Shown here in pieces: positions 50,496 through 62,003 of a stretch of 64,000 bases of DNA. The translations under genes were made by a program, and so were the position numbers. Under the pieces are notes generated by a model that was given only the letters and a program-made list of their open reading frames with translations, was not told where the DNA came from and did no database searches. The stretch's first letter is position 1, and the number at the start of each line of letters is the position of its first letter. The stretch spans positions 110,776,680 through 110,840,679 of the forward strand of contig CM036160.1 of assembly GCA_020631735.1 (NCBI GenBank), written 5' to 3'. Source of the DNA: Saccharum officinarum (Eukaryota; Streptophyta; Magnoliopsida; Poales; Poaceae).

Positions 50496-52550
50496 ATGGC
50501 TCAAATTATGTTCAATCATGTTAGGGGTAAGCCACCGTTCTTTGATGGTGTTAGTTCTTTTACTCATTGGAAGAGAAAAATGATAATGTACCTTAGTTCT
50601 ATTCATGAGAAAGTATTGCAAGTCACCGAGAATGATTTTGCTATCATTGATCCCGATCATCTCACCGATGAAGATAGAGCAAATAGAACATGCAATAGAA
50701 TGGCTCTCAATACACTTTACAATAGTATTGACACAAAAGTATTTGAGGGCATCAAGAATTTAGAATTGGCAAATGAAGTATGGATAAGGTTAAGTGAAAC
50801 ATATGAGGGCACTAAGGTTGTGAAGAGTGCCAAGCTACATGGGCTCAAGAGTGAGTTTGAGAACTTCAAGATGAAAGAAGAACAAACAATCTTAGAGATG
50901 TTTCATAGATTGCAAGTCATTGTGAATGATCTCAAGAGCTTAGAGCACAAGACACAAGACCAAGATTTTTGCCACAAGTTCTTATTGAGCTTACCAAGAA
51001 GATTCAAAATGTTGATCATGATGTTACAAAGAGATGGGATTGATGCAATGAAGCCCAATGATTTACTTGGTGAAGTCTTGACATATGACAAGTATGATCA
51101 AGATGTCGATGAGAAGGAGAAGACGGAGGAAGAAAAGAAGAAGAAGACTGTGGCATTCAAGGCCATCCCCTCCAAGGGCAAAGCTACCATCATTGAAGAA
51201 GAAGAAGACAATAATGGTGATGAAGATTTTGAAATTGATGATGAGGCACTTGCTCTTGTAGTCAAGAAGATGGGTCACATGTTCATTACGAGAAGAGGCT
51301 TCAAAAAGAGAAATGACAATTTCAAGAGCAATGAGCAACAAAAGAAGTGCTTCAATTGTGATAGCACCGAACATCTTCAAGCCGAATGTCCCTATGACAA
51401 GAAGAAGAAGAACAACAAGAGGGGCAAGTTTGAGAAGAAAAAGAGAGAAGCCAAGATGACTTTCAAGAAGGGCAAGAATGGAGCCTATGTGGTCACTTGG
51501 GAAAGTGATGAAGAAGAAGAAGAAGAATCATCCAACAAGGCTTTTGCTTCCATTGCTATCAACAAGAAGCCCTCACTATTTGGTTCATCCTCTTCATGCT
51601 TCATGGCCAAAGAAACTAAGGTATTATATGATGAGAGTGATGATAAAAGTGAAATGGAATATGTTCATAATAGTGATAATGATAATGAAAATGATGATGA
51701 TGAACCAACTAAAGAACAACTATATGACTTGATGCAACAAACTAGAGACATAGCTATTGCCAAGGACAAGGAGTGTAAGAAGCTTTCAATAAAAGTAGCA
51801 ATACTTGAGAAAGTCCTTAGTGAGCTTAAGACCACTCATGAGAGTCTAGTGGAAGACTATGAGGATCTTGGTAAGGCTCATTCCAAGCTTGAAAAAGCTC
51901 ACTCATTGCTACTTGAGCAACAAGCAAAGAAGGAGGTTGTTGTATCATGTGATATAGGTGTTACATGTGATATAATTGATGAATCCTTTTATGAACCTAT
52001 CATCATGTCAAATGCTAACCCTTCTTGTAGCTCTTTATCCACCACCACCGACTCTACCTCCACTACTAGTGATGGTTTCACTTGTGATGCCTCACTAATG
52101 GTTGAGAATGAGACTCTCAAGAGAGAGGTGGATGAGCTCACTCACGCCCTAGGCAAGGCCTATGGTGGTGAGGCCCGCTTGCTTAAGTGCTTGGGTAGCC
52201 AAAGGTTCTCTCTTAATAAAGAGGGATTGGGCTACACCCCCAAGAAAGACAAGTCGGCTTTTGCAACTCTAAAGCCTAGCTTTGTGAAGGGAAATGGTCG
52301 GTTTTGCAATAGATGTAAGCAAGTCGGGCACCTAGAGCATAATTGCAATAAAAAGAACCAAAGCAAGAACCTTGTTAATGCCATACCTTTTGATTCTTGC
52401 TATGTGCTTACCAAGGCTGTGAAGGGTGTGAAAGCTAAGTTTATTGGTACACCCATTGTTGGCCCAAAGAAGAAGGCTATTTGGGTACCAAAGAGCTTAG
52501 TTACTAACCTACAAGGACCCAAGCAAAAATGGGTACCTAAGCTTCATTGA
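50496..52550 (+). CDS. gag: Copia-2 gag, intact (684 aa, element-encoded)
   Basis: Begins MAQIMFNHVRGKPPFFDGVS with a UBN2/gag domain (SSFTHWKRKMIMYL, ETYEGTKVVKSAKLHGLKSE, residues 1-200), an acidic-basic stretch, a CCHC-type knuckle (CFNCDSTEHLQAEC, about 290), a coiled coil (about 415-495), and a second knuckle (CNRCKQVGHLEHNC, about 605), ending WVPKLH before TGA at 52548. It is intact while pol is broken. It follows the PBS by 45 nt and is longer than gag of most copia lineages, as expected for a Sirevirus. Confidence 0.9.
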   Translation: MAQIMFNHVRGKPPFFDGVSSFTHWKRKMIMYLSSIHEKVLQVTENDFAIIDPDHLTDEDRANRTCNRMALNTLYNSIDTKVFEGIKNLELANEVWIRLSETYEGTKVVKSAKLHGLKSEFENFKMKEEQTILEMFHRLQVIVNDLKSLEHKTQDQDFCHKFLLSLPRRFKMLIMMLQRDGIDAMKPNDLLGEVLTYDKYDQDVDEKEKTEEEKKKKTVAFKAIPSKGKATIIEEEEDNNGDEDFEIDDEALALVVKKMGHMFITRRGFKKRNDNFKSNEQQKKCFNCDSTEHLQAECPYDKKKKNNKRGKFEKKKREAKMTFKKGKNGAYVVTWESDEEEEEESSNKAFASIAINKKPSLFGSSSSCFMAKETKVLYDESDDKSEMEYVHNSDNDNENDDDEPTKEQLYDLMQQTRDIAIAKDKECKKLSIKVAILEKVLSELKTTHESLVEDYEDLGKAHSKLEKAHSLLLEQQAKKEVVVSCDIGVTCDIIDESFYEPIIMSNANPSCSSLSTTTDSTSTTSDGFTCDASLMVENETLKREVDELTHALGKAYGGEARLLKCLGSQRFSLNKEGLGYTPKKDKSAFATLKPSFVKGNGRFCNRCKQVGHLEHNCNKKNQSKNLVNAIPFDSCYVLTKAVKGVKAKFIGTPIVGPKKKAIWVPKSLVTNLQGPKQKWVPKLH

Positions 52551-52561
52551 TTTGCTTGTAG

Positions 52562-55500
52562 GTCAATTACAAAGCCGAAGGAAGGCATTGGATTATTGAC
52601 AGCGGGTGCACTCAACACATGACCGGTATATCAAGAATGTTTGACTCAATCAATGACAATGATAGTAGTGTTGATTCTATCACATTTGGCAATAACAAGA
52701 AAGGCAAGGTTATTGGCTTGGGAAAGATTACAATATCAAATGACATGAGTATCTCCAATGTGTTGCTAGTTGAAAGTTTGGATTTCAATCTTCTATCCGT
52801 GGCACAAATATGTGATCTTGGTTATAAATGTATCTTTAGGGTTGATGATGTGAAAGTCATTAGTATGGATGGTTCAAATGTGGCATTCAAGGGCTTTAGA
52901 TATGAGAATCTCTACCTAGTTGACTTCAATGCTAGAGAAACTTCTTTGACAACTTGCTTAATCTCCAAATCAAGCATGGGTTAGCTTTGGCATCGAAGGC
53001 TTGGTCATGTTGGCATAAAACAGTTGAAGAAGCTTACAACTCACAATATTGTCAATGGTTTGAAAGATGTTGAATTTGAGAAAAATAAACTTTGTAGTGC
53101 ATGTCAAGCTGGGAAGCAAGTTGAAAGCTCACATCCAAAGAAGAGTACAATGAGCACATGCAAAGCATTTGATTTGATGCACATGGATCTATTTGGCCCA
53201 ATAACATACACAAGCATAAGCGGCAACAAGTATGGCTTTGTCATAGTGGATGACTTCACAAGATTCACTTGGGTATTCTTTCTTAGTGACAAAAGTGAAG
53301 TGTTTGACATCTTCAAGACCTTTCTCACTAGAGTTCACAATGAGTTTGAGATTAGAATCAAGAAAATGAGAAGTGACAATGGAAGTGAGTTCAAGAATAC
53401 AAGAATTGAAGAACTTTGTGATCACTATGGCATTGGACATCAATTCTCGGCCAAGTACACTCCACAATCAAATGGCCTAGTTGAGAGAAAGAATAGAACA
53501 TTGCTTGATATGGCTAGATCAATGCTTCATGAGTACAATGTGAGTCAATCATTTTGGGATGAATTAATCAATACTGTTTGCTACTACATCAATAGACTAT
53601 ATTGTCATCCATTGCTAGAAAAGACCCCATATGAGATACTTCATGGAAGAAAGCCCAATATTTCTTACTTTAGGGTGTTTGGTTGCAAATGCTATATCTT
53701 GAAGAAGGGCACTAGATTGGGGAAGTTTGATAAGATATGTGATGAGGGGTTCCTACTTGGTTATTCAACTACAAGCAAAGCTTATAGAGTTTGGAATAAC
53801 TCAAGTGGCATTCTAGAAGAAGTCCATGATGTGTAATTTGATGAAACCAATGGGTCACAAGATGAAGAAGAGAATCTAGATGATGTTGGTGGAACTCTAT
53901 TGGTGGAAGCAATGAAGAACATGGACATTGGGGACATTAGAGCAAAGCAAGTAATTGATGTTCAAGATGATGATAAAGATCAAGTGCTAAATTATCCATT
54001 CAAGCTAGCTAGTGACTCTCAAGTGCAAGATCATGGTGCTAGTTCATCTCATCGAGATACATCAAGTGATCAACCAAGCTCAAGCAATCAAGTGCAAGTA
54101 CTCCAACCACAACATGTTGCAAGAGATCACCCCATTGATAGTGTTATTGGTGATATTAGAAGTGGTGTGCAAACAAGATCAAGATTGGCTATGTTTTGTG
54201 AGCATGCATCATTTGTGTCAACAATAGAACCAAAGAAGATAGAAGAAGCTTTGAGGGATGCCGATTAGATCATGGCTATGCAAGAAGAGCTTAACAATTT
54301 CACAAGAAATGATGTTTGGGAGTTGGTAGAAAGGCCAAATGACTACAATGTGATTGGAACCAAGTGGGTGTTTAAAAACAAGCAAGATCAAGATGACATT
54401 GTAGTGAAAAACAAAGCAAGACTAGTTGCTCAAGGTTACACTCAAGTAGAAGGTCTTGACTATGATGAGACATATGCTCCCGTGGCAAGATTGGAGGCAA
54501 TAAGGATTCTATTGGCTTATGCTTGTGCACACAACATCAAACTATATCAAATGGATGTCAAAAGTGTATTTCTCAATGGGATCATCAATGAGTTAGTCTT
54601 TGTTGAGCAACCTCCCGGATTTGAAGATGACAAGAAACCCAACCTTGTGTACAAGTTGAAAAAGGCTTTATATGGCTTAAAGCAAGCACCTAGAGCATGG
54701 TATGAGAGGCTAAGGGATTTCCTTCTCTCTAAGGGATTAAAGATGGGCAAGGTTGATACAACTCTATTCACCAAGAAGATTTGGAATGATCTATTCATAG
54801 TGCAAATGTACGTTGATGACATCATCTTTGGATCAACCGATCACGCTTATTGTGAAGAATTTGGTGCTATGATGGCCAAAGAGTTTGAAATGTCTATGAT
54901 TGGTGAACTTAGTTACTTCCTTGGTCTCCAAGTGAAGCAATTGAAGAATGGGACATTTGTGAGTCAAGGGAAATACATAAGGGACATGTTGAAGAAGTTT
55001 GGAATGCAAGATGCAAAGCCAATTTCAACTCCAATGGGTACAAATGGCAATTTGGATAGTGATCTTGATGGCAAAATGGTGAATCAAAAGGATTATCGGT
55101 CTTTGATTGAAAGTCTACTCTATGTCACCGCATCAAGGCCGGATGTCATGTTTAGTGTTTGTATGTGTGCTAGATATCAAGCCTCACCTAGAGAGAGTCA
55201 TCTCACGGCCGCAAAGAGAATATTGAGGTACTTGAAGCAAACAAGAGATGTTGGACTATGGTATCCTAAGGGGTCAAAGTTTGAATTGATTGGATATTCA
55301 GACTCCGACTATGGTGGTTGCAAGATCAATAGAAAGAGCACAAGTGGCACATGTCAATTACTTAGAAGATCACTTGTGTCATGGTCCTCAAAGAAACAAA
55401 ATAGTGTGGCAATCTCTACCGCCGAAGCCGAATATGTGAGTGTGGGGAGTTGTTGTGCACAATTGCTATGGATGAAATCAACTTTGAAGGATTATGGCCT

Positions 55501-55762
55501 CAACTTCAAGAATGTACCATTGCTATGTGATAATGAAAGTGCAATCAAGATGACACAAAACCCGGTTCAACATGGAAGAACAAAGCATATTGACATAAGG
55601 CATCATTTCATTAGAGATCATCAACAAAAGAGAGATATTGCCATTGAAAGTGTTGGCACCGATGATCAACTTGCCGATATTCTCACCAAGCCACTTGATG
55701 AAAAGAGGTTTTGCAAGCTAAGGAATGAGTTGAACATTCTTGATTTCTCAAACATTAGTTGA
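52562..55762 (+). pseudogene. pol: Copia-2 pol: protease, integrase, RT, RNase H (three in-frame stops)
   Basis: One frame of 1067 codons opens at 52562 directly after a TAG (52559-52561) and is broken by TAG at 52982, TAA at 53834 and TAG at 54266. Order: protease (IDSGCTQHMTG), integrase zinc finger (LWHRRLGHVG...CSACQAGKQ), integrase core (HMDLFGP, VDDFTRFTWVFF, MRSDNGSEF, PQSNGLVERKNRT), RT (FTRNDVWELV, VKSVFLNGI, YGLKQAPRAWYERL, YVDDIIFGS) and RNase H (SWSSKKQNSVAISTAEAEY, LLCDNESA, HIDIRHHFIRD). The first and third stops sit where a conserved tryptophan is expected. The frame is -1 relative to gag, with the gag stop upstream of the pol-frame TAG. Confidence 0.93.
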
Positions 55763-56846
55763 ATGCACTCCACCCACTTATTGACATGCCTCTCCTTCGA
55801 CATTGCAAGGTAAAATTGATTGACATATCATTCATTCTATGCTAAGGACTTGCTAGCGCATGTAGACATAATAAGTGGTATGCATGAGCATTCATGATAA
55901 ATCAAATGAATTTGATGGATATATGTTACCACTATTGCTTCTATACTTGTTTTGATCTAGTGGTGGCATATAACATGTTTGTGACCTTGCAAACCTAGTG
56001 TTGAATCTAGAAGATTTGCTATAAGTGTTTAATTTAACATAGGGAAGATAACCCTTATTATGAGGTGTGAAGAAGCTTGTCTTTGGTTCAAATCGAATTA
56101 AATATCTTTGGCAAGTGTTCTAGGTTGAACCAAATTTGATAAATTTTAACATAATCCATCAAACATTTTTTCTCTCTCCACAATTTGATCCCATTTTTGG
56201 GTAAGTTGTTGACAAAGGGGGAGAGAAAAAGATGATTCAACATGATAAAGGGGTAAATAAATTTTTTGATGCACACAAGTAGGGGGAGCAAGCTCATAAA
56301 ACAAAGTTGTTGCATTTGTTTGTGTATTTTCATATGACTTGCTCGTTGCACATGTATTTAAATTCAATATACATGCTTGTGTGGTGCAATGCTAGTATAG
56401 AACTTGAATGATGAAATGATCTACTAGCATGCATAGGAATAGTTTACATGTGGTATCTAGACATGTATAAAGCTTTATAAGTGGTCCAAGAACATTTACA
56501 TATAATGTTGATCTCACAGGGTTCTTGAGTTTTGATGGATGTCTAGTTACTTCATGATGCTAAGGATGGTGTTAAAGGCAACTCCGATTGGTATCACGCT
56601 TCAAAGGTCCATTTCTTACACCTTAGCATCATTTTGGTAGAATTACTCTCTCAACACTTCTATCCATGCATATGTGCAAAGCTTTCAATCCAAACTCTAT
56701 GCACATATGTAGGGAGAGCTAATGATACCAAAACCGAGCTTGTGATAATTGTCCAAACTTTACTTGAGCAAAATGATTGGACAAGTATGACAAGTTTAAA
56801 ACTTTTATTATCAAAATCATCTTTGTGAGGGTTGTCATCAATTACC
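55763..56846 (+). other. Non-coding region between pol and the PPT of Copia-2
   Basis: About 1.08 kb with no credible ORF, unlike the 4.5 kb interval with an extra ORF at the same place in Copia-1. It shares only the last part before the PPT ('gttgtcatcaattacc'). Confidence 0.75.
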
Positions 56847-56860
56847 AAAAAGGGGGAGAT
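56847..56860 (+). promoter_or_regulatory. Polypurine tract of Copia-2
   Basis: AAAAAGGGGGAGAT adjoining the LTR start TGAAAG, identical to the Copia-1 tract. Confidence 0.92.
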
Positions 56861-58833
56861 TGAAAGTTCCTAGTTTGGTTTTGGCTAATTGATGAAACCT
56901 AGGATTAACCTTTGTATCTAAGTAGATGATTTAGATAAAGGTGGTCATTGAATATGAGACATGACATTGACTCATGTGACCAAGATGGTGAAGACCAAGA
57001 TGAGGCTTGGCTCGATGGACTGGTTGTGAAGTTGAAGGGTAAGTCAAGGCTTCGAAGCGAAGGACCATGCGATGGTGAAGCTTTAGCAAGACTTGGCACC
57101 GACGGACCAATGCAACGGTGAAGAGCAAGTGAAGTCAAGGTCGATGGATCGAGACGGTCATGTGATGATATGAAGTGGATCATATCGTTTGGAGAAACAA
57201 AATGGGCTCAAGGCAAAGGTATAACCATAGGGCCATTTTGTTTTGCACTCAAGACACCATAGAGGGTGTGAGTGGTTTAAGGATCGATAGTCGAACTATT
57301 AAGAGGGGAAGTCTTATCGGTTACTCGACGCACGGGAGCCACTAGGCGAATTTATGAAGTGCATTGCATGTAGGGCCTAATGAGCTAACTGGAAAACCTT
57401 TGAAAATGATTATGAAAGTGCTAACACACGTGCACAAGGTGGTGATCACTTGTTGGTGTTGGCACATTTGCGAAGGCTTTGTCACGTGGTGTTTCACGAG
57501 CTAAAACATGTGCTAAAGTGTTACACATACTTAGTCTAGCTCATTTGTGAAAGGGTGAAACAAGTGGAGCAAGAAAAGATGAAAACGTGCTTGAAATAAC
57601 GGCGACAGACGCCGGCTCCGGGAGCGACAGACGCTGTGGGCGCGTCTGTCGGGCAACCTGCTGCGGCTCTCTGCGTGCGCGCGACAGACGCGCGGACGCC
57701 GAAGCGACAGACGCGCTTCGTCAGCGTCTGTCGCCCAGGGTTTCGCGGTCGCGCGAGCGACAGACGCTCGACACGTCTGACGGGCTAGCAACGGACGCGT
57801 CTGTCGATTGTTTTCGCGAATGGGGCTTACTGGACCGTGTCTGTCGCTACGACAGACGCTGGACTCGGTTGCGACGTACGCGTCTGACGCAGTGGGCGCA
57901 AACGCGGTAAAGTTCAAACGGTCGGGACACGTGACACACGTACGTGCGACATACACTAGGCACTGCGTCTGTCGGGTGAGCGACAGACGCGTCTGTCGCG
58001 TTCACGAGGAGCAACAGACGCTGGACAGCGTGTCTGTCGGTTGAGCGACAGACGCGTCTGTCGCGTGCGTCTGCAACCCTTTTAGCTCCTAACGGCTCTA
58101 TTTGTTTGGGGTGCTTATAAATACTTGTTGGCCGGCCCTTGGGGAGCTAACTTGACATTTCTAACACTCTTATGCATCTTTTGAGCCACCTCCTGTTGAT
58201 TGTAAGAGATTCTTGTGCTTTCCTCGGTGGAGTGCCAAAAGCAACTCTAATACATTGCGCGTGTCATTGAGTTACCTCACTTGAGAGTGGTGTCTTGCGG
58301 TGCCTTGCGGGGCGTGCCTTGAGGGGCAAGTGACTTGAGGGTCACACCGAGAAACCATCTAAATGTTGGTCGACACAACCGGTGACGTAACTTGTCGGTG
58401 CACAAGTGAACACCGGGTGAACAAAAATATTGTGTCTCTTGTCTCCCGGTGATTGGTCTTCATATTGCGTTGTTGTCAATATTGATTGATTGTATATCAT
58501 CTTGGTGATTGACAACATCTTCACTCCACCGTCGGTATAAGAATCACAGTCCTCTCTCTTGCATTTACTTTTACTAGATTGTCTTGTGTAGCTCTAGTGG
58601 TAGCTTTGCTAGTAGTGTTGTTAGCTTGCTCACTAGTGTAAAATTAGTGACATAGCCCTTGTGTGAACTAGAGATCATAATCAACTAGACTTGTGGATAG
58701 AAGGCTTGCATCACAACCGTAGGCTAAGCAAAACTCGCTTTCCGCCGTTTGTTATTCTAACAAGTTTGCTTAGTGGTTCGTGTAGGATTTTTTATAGGCT
58801 ATTCACCCCCCTCTAGCCATCTAGGACCTTACA
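56861..58833 (+). repeat. Right LTR of Copia-2 (1973 bp, with a deletion of about 212 bp)
   Basis: It contains the segment 57020-57348 absent from the left LTR but lacks the equivalent of 49576-49787 (junction near 58184). The TATA is at 58114-58124. Confidence 0.92.
57602..58073. repeat. CGACAGACGC motif array in the right LTR
   Basis: Counterpart of 49014-49464, with two perfect GCGACAGACGCGTCTGTCGC palindromes (57980-57999 and 58045-58064) against one in the left LTR. Confidence 0.88.
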
Positions 58834-59164
58834 AGTGGTATCGGAGCCGTGGTCACCGTTTTAATCAAGGCTTAACATCCTTCGGTGTGAAAAATGGCTC
58901 AAATTATGTTCAATCATGTTGGGGGCAAGCCACCGTTCTTTGATGGTGTTAGTTCTTTTGCTCATTGGAAGAGAAAAATGACAATGTACCTTTGTTCTAT
59001 TCATGAGAAAGTATTGCAAGTCATCAAAAATGATTTTGCTATCATTGATCCTGATCATCTCACCGATGAAGATAGAGCAAATAGAACATGCAATAGAATG
59101 ACTCTCAATACACTTTACAATGGTATTGACACAAAAGTATTTGAGGACATCAAGGATTTAGAAT
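58834..59164 (+). pseudogene. gag: Truncated second internal region of Copia-2 (PBS, leader, first about 90 codons of gag)
   Basis: TGGTATCGGAGCC at 58836-58848 and a gag start at 58894 nearly identical to 50496 (a few substitutions) break off after 'gatttagaatt' at 59164, where unrelated GC-rich sequence begins. Confidence 0.9.
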
Positions 59165-60126
59165 TCTCGGGCAAGCTGTCGCCTGTCGCCCAAGACCAAT
59201 CCGCCTCGCCACTGCCGCTCCGGATCTGGGCGGCTGATTTTCTCCGGGGATGGCAGCAGCGCGGGAGAGCAGCGGAGGAGGGAGCTACGATGGGAACACC
59301 GCGAGCCAGCAAAATCTCTTCGCAAGGAAGTGGGGAATGTAACGCGGGCAACATGTTCGACAAAATGTCCACGAAGAGGCTCATGCTGTGTCTCCATGCT
59401 AGCAAACCTCAAAAGCGTGTGATTGCTCTGTCAACATCTACACTGTCTTCTACTCCGTACGTCATAAAAGTTGTATTTTCCTTTCCTTCATCGTTTGTTT
59501 GCATGTGCTAAGGCCAGGACGACCTATTCTGTTCACCTAACCATGTGCAACAACATAATTTTGATCTTTCTCAGTAGCATGTGTAACTTAGATTCAATGT
59601 CTCCATGTCCAAATCGAGTGTATTTCAAGAGTTCAGCACTTGGTCAAAATTGATTTGGTTGTCATTTTCCTTATTTTTGCAACTGAAACAAATAGATGTT
59701 CTGCTCTTGAGAAACAGCAATCATGTGAGATATATGTTCTGATTGAATTTCAAAAGGAAGTAGTTATCTGACTGAATTTATTTCATGAGAAATTTGGGAA
59801 TCGTATCGGCAAAGTAGGCGCGAGCCAGCTGATTTTTTTAAAAAATTGACCGATTGTAATGAGTTATTGTGCCAGCAGTAGATTAAGGTTAGTTGTTGAT
59901 TCACTATTTTTTCCTAGCTGATGGATAAGTAAGAAGAGATGAGAATGCAACACCTTTTCTGGACAGTGAGAGGGGAATGAGTCTATGTCACACATGCTTC
60001 AGCACATGGTCCTCTATGAAGCTAAACGGGTGATAAGAGGATGATATGCTGCTGGTGAACTGGTGACCTATGCTACTACAGCCACATCAAGTATTTTTGT
60101 GTTGTTTCGGATGTTTTCTTTCTTAC
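59165..60126. other. Sequence after the truncated copia copy; no gene recognised
   Basis: 59165-59460 is GC-rich and reads open in the gag frame to 59509, but the residues match nothing I know; it could be a fragment of a host or captured gene. The remainder is unremarkable. Confidence 0.4.
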
Positions 60127-60303
60127 TGCAGGTGTAAGGGTCGAATAATGCCTCTTTTAGTTTTGTTGCATTGTTCCAATCATCAGGACAATGGTTAAAT
60201 TTGTATTCTGTTGGTACAGCAGGGCTAGCATGCTTGGAGCCTTCAAAAATCACTGCACAATCCAAAGTATTTTTTGTGGCTAGAATAACGGTGTCAAATA
60301 TCA
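60127..60303 (-). other. Possible orphan exon
   Basis: The minus-strand reading from 60304 has balanced composition (MIFDTVILATKNTLDCAVIF, then PTEYKFNHCPDDWNNATKLK, then EALFDPYTC) and runs into a strong donor-like TGCA/GTAAGA at 60127/60126. No partner exon or domain was recognised, so it may be a fragment captured by a transposon. Confidence 0.3.
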
Positions 60304-60692
60304 TATGATCTATATATATATATATATATATATGCTTTGCAGACGCATATATTATTTTTTGGTTGGTTGAATTGTGTTTCTAGATCACACCATAGCATTA
60401 GCGCGTGCCAATAATATACTAGTTATTAATAATTAGCCCTGACTGCTGTCGTCGACTGGCAATGCAAGAATGATTCTCCGTACGTGGTATTTGTACACGT
60501 ACGCGTGTACCAACTCCGCTACGTACTAGCGGCCGTTTGTGTTAGTGTCGTTACCGTTCGTCTTCGCGTAATTTAATCCAGCCTGTACGTGTGCTTTGCA
60601 TATTGCCGCATGCCATGTGCCTTTAGATACGGCAATGTCGTCGTCGCCGCGCGTGCACGTGGAGATATGCAAAATTTTTTGTTCAACTATGA

Positions 60693-61035
60693 GGGTGTGT
60701 TTAGATCCAAAAACTTTTCATGAAAAACTACAGTAACAAATCTTATGGCACATGCATGGAGCATTAAACATAGACAAAAAAACTAATTGCACAGTTTGGT
60801 TGGAAATCGCGAGACGAACGTTTTGAGCCTAATTAATCTGTAATTTGACACTAAAGTGCTACAGTAACAAATGTGCTAATGACGGATTAATTAGGCTTAA
60901 TAAATTCGTCTCGCGGTTTCGAGGCAAGTTATGTAATTAGTTTTTTTATTAGTATACGAAAACCCTTTCCGACATCACACGGAATATCCGATGTGACATT
61001 TTCCCAAAAAACTTTTCACCCAACTAAACCCACCC
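60693..61035. mobile_element. Tourist-like MITE
   Basis: The left end GGGTGTGTTTAGATCC pairs with the reversed right end GGGTGGGTTTAGTTGG. The interior blocks ('gacgaacgttttgagcctaatta', 'taattaggcttaataaattcgtctcgcgg') match those in the MITE at 44041. Confidence 0.75.
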
Positions 61036-61160
61036 TTAATTATATTTTGTGCGGGCGAAAAGGTCGAGTTAGGTTAGTTGTTTCCGTACGTGCATCTATT
61101 ACTAGCTCTTTGTTGTATCTAACTAGCAGAGGTTATTATTAGGGGTTCTCATCCCCATCC

Positions 61161-61300
61161 AGGCCTTGTTTGGATACATGTGTATTTACTTCAATCCATA
61201 TGTGTTGGAGTGGAATGGAATGAAATTTAATTCAATTCTACTCCAATCCACTTCAATACATGTGGATTAAGATGAATACATGCGCATCCAAACAAGACTC
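61161..61300. mobile_element. Short MITE (140 bp)
   Basis: AGGCCTTGTTTGGATACATG at the left pairs with the reversed right end GAGTCTTGTTTGGATGCGCA; the inverted repeats cover most of the element, so it would fold into a hairpin. Confidence 0.7.
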
Positions 61301-62003
61301 CATGGAGCTCAACTCATTTGTAGCTCTAGCAGTGAACCAATAAAATACCACTTGCAGTGTTGTCGTGTAGGGATATACAGTGTATATATATACCTCCGTC
61401 TTTGATTCAGGGGCGCGTTAATTAGGTCTGGAAAAGGTTTCTGAATTTACAAGCGCGTAAGGAAGTATAATAATGGGGCCAAGCTAGTTAGCATTTTTGC
61501 TAATGTGGAGGAGAAAGAAGAGAGTTTTGCTCTTATTGAAGCACCAAGCTGGGTTCGGAAACATATATGTATCCGTGGACCCAAACAATATTGTATGTGA
61601 CGACGAGTAAGAAAGAGAAAGTAAGACATAGTATCACATAATAATGAAAAACTTTTTTATAGACAAAATCGGACAAAACTATTGTTTTTTTCCGGAGAGA
61701 GTGGTAAATGTAATTTCAACTGACATTAGTTTGGTTAGAAATCACAATCTGATGCGTACTCCTACATAGATTGCTGGACTGTGCACAAGCTAGCATGAGA
61801 TATTGTGCTAGACGTTTTAATTTGTAGCTCCGGTATTAGTTCCTGCTATGCTAGTAGCTTGGCGTTTTACTTAACTCGGAGCTCCTAGCTAGCTAGCTAG
61901 CTAGCTACGTAGTAAGCAGTAATAATGGATGCACCTAATAATTAATTAAGGGAACTAACCTAGCTAGCTAGCTCTGCCTCCCGCCCGCGCACCAAATTGA
62001 TTC
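61301..62003. other. No gene recognised
   Basis: AT-rich spacer. It has small GCTA runs at 61888-61910 and 61960-61975. Confidence 0.5.

Larger units (their letters stand above)
48586..58833 (+). mobile_element. Sirevirus-lineage Ty1/copia LTR retrotransposon ('Copia-2')
   Basis: The LTRs at 48586-50435 and 56861-58833 enclose PBS, gag, pol and PPT on the plus strand, with the same Sirevirus PPT block as Copia-1. The right LTR is followed directly by a second PBS, leader and gag start (58834-59164) instead of host sequence. No target duplication pairs the flanks (left flank GCCGG), consistent with a recombined or tandem insertion. Confidence 0.93.
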
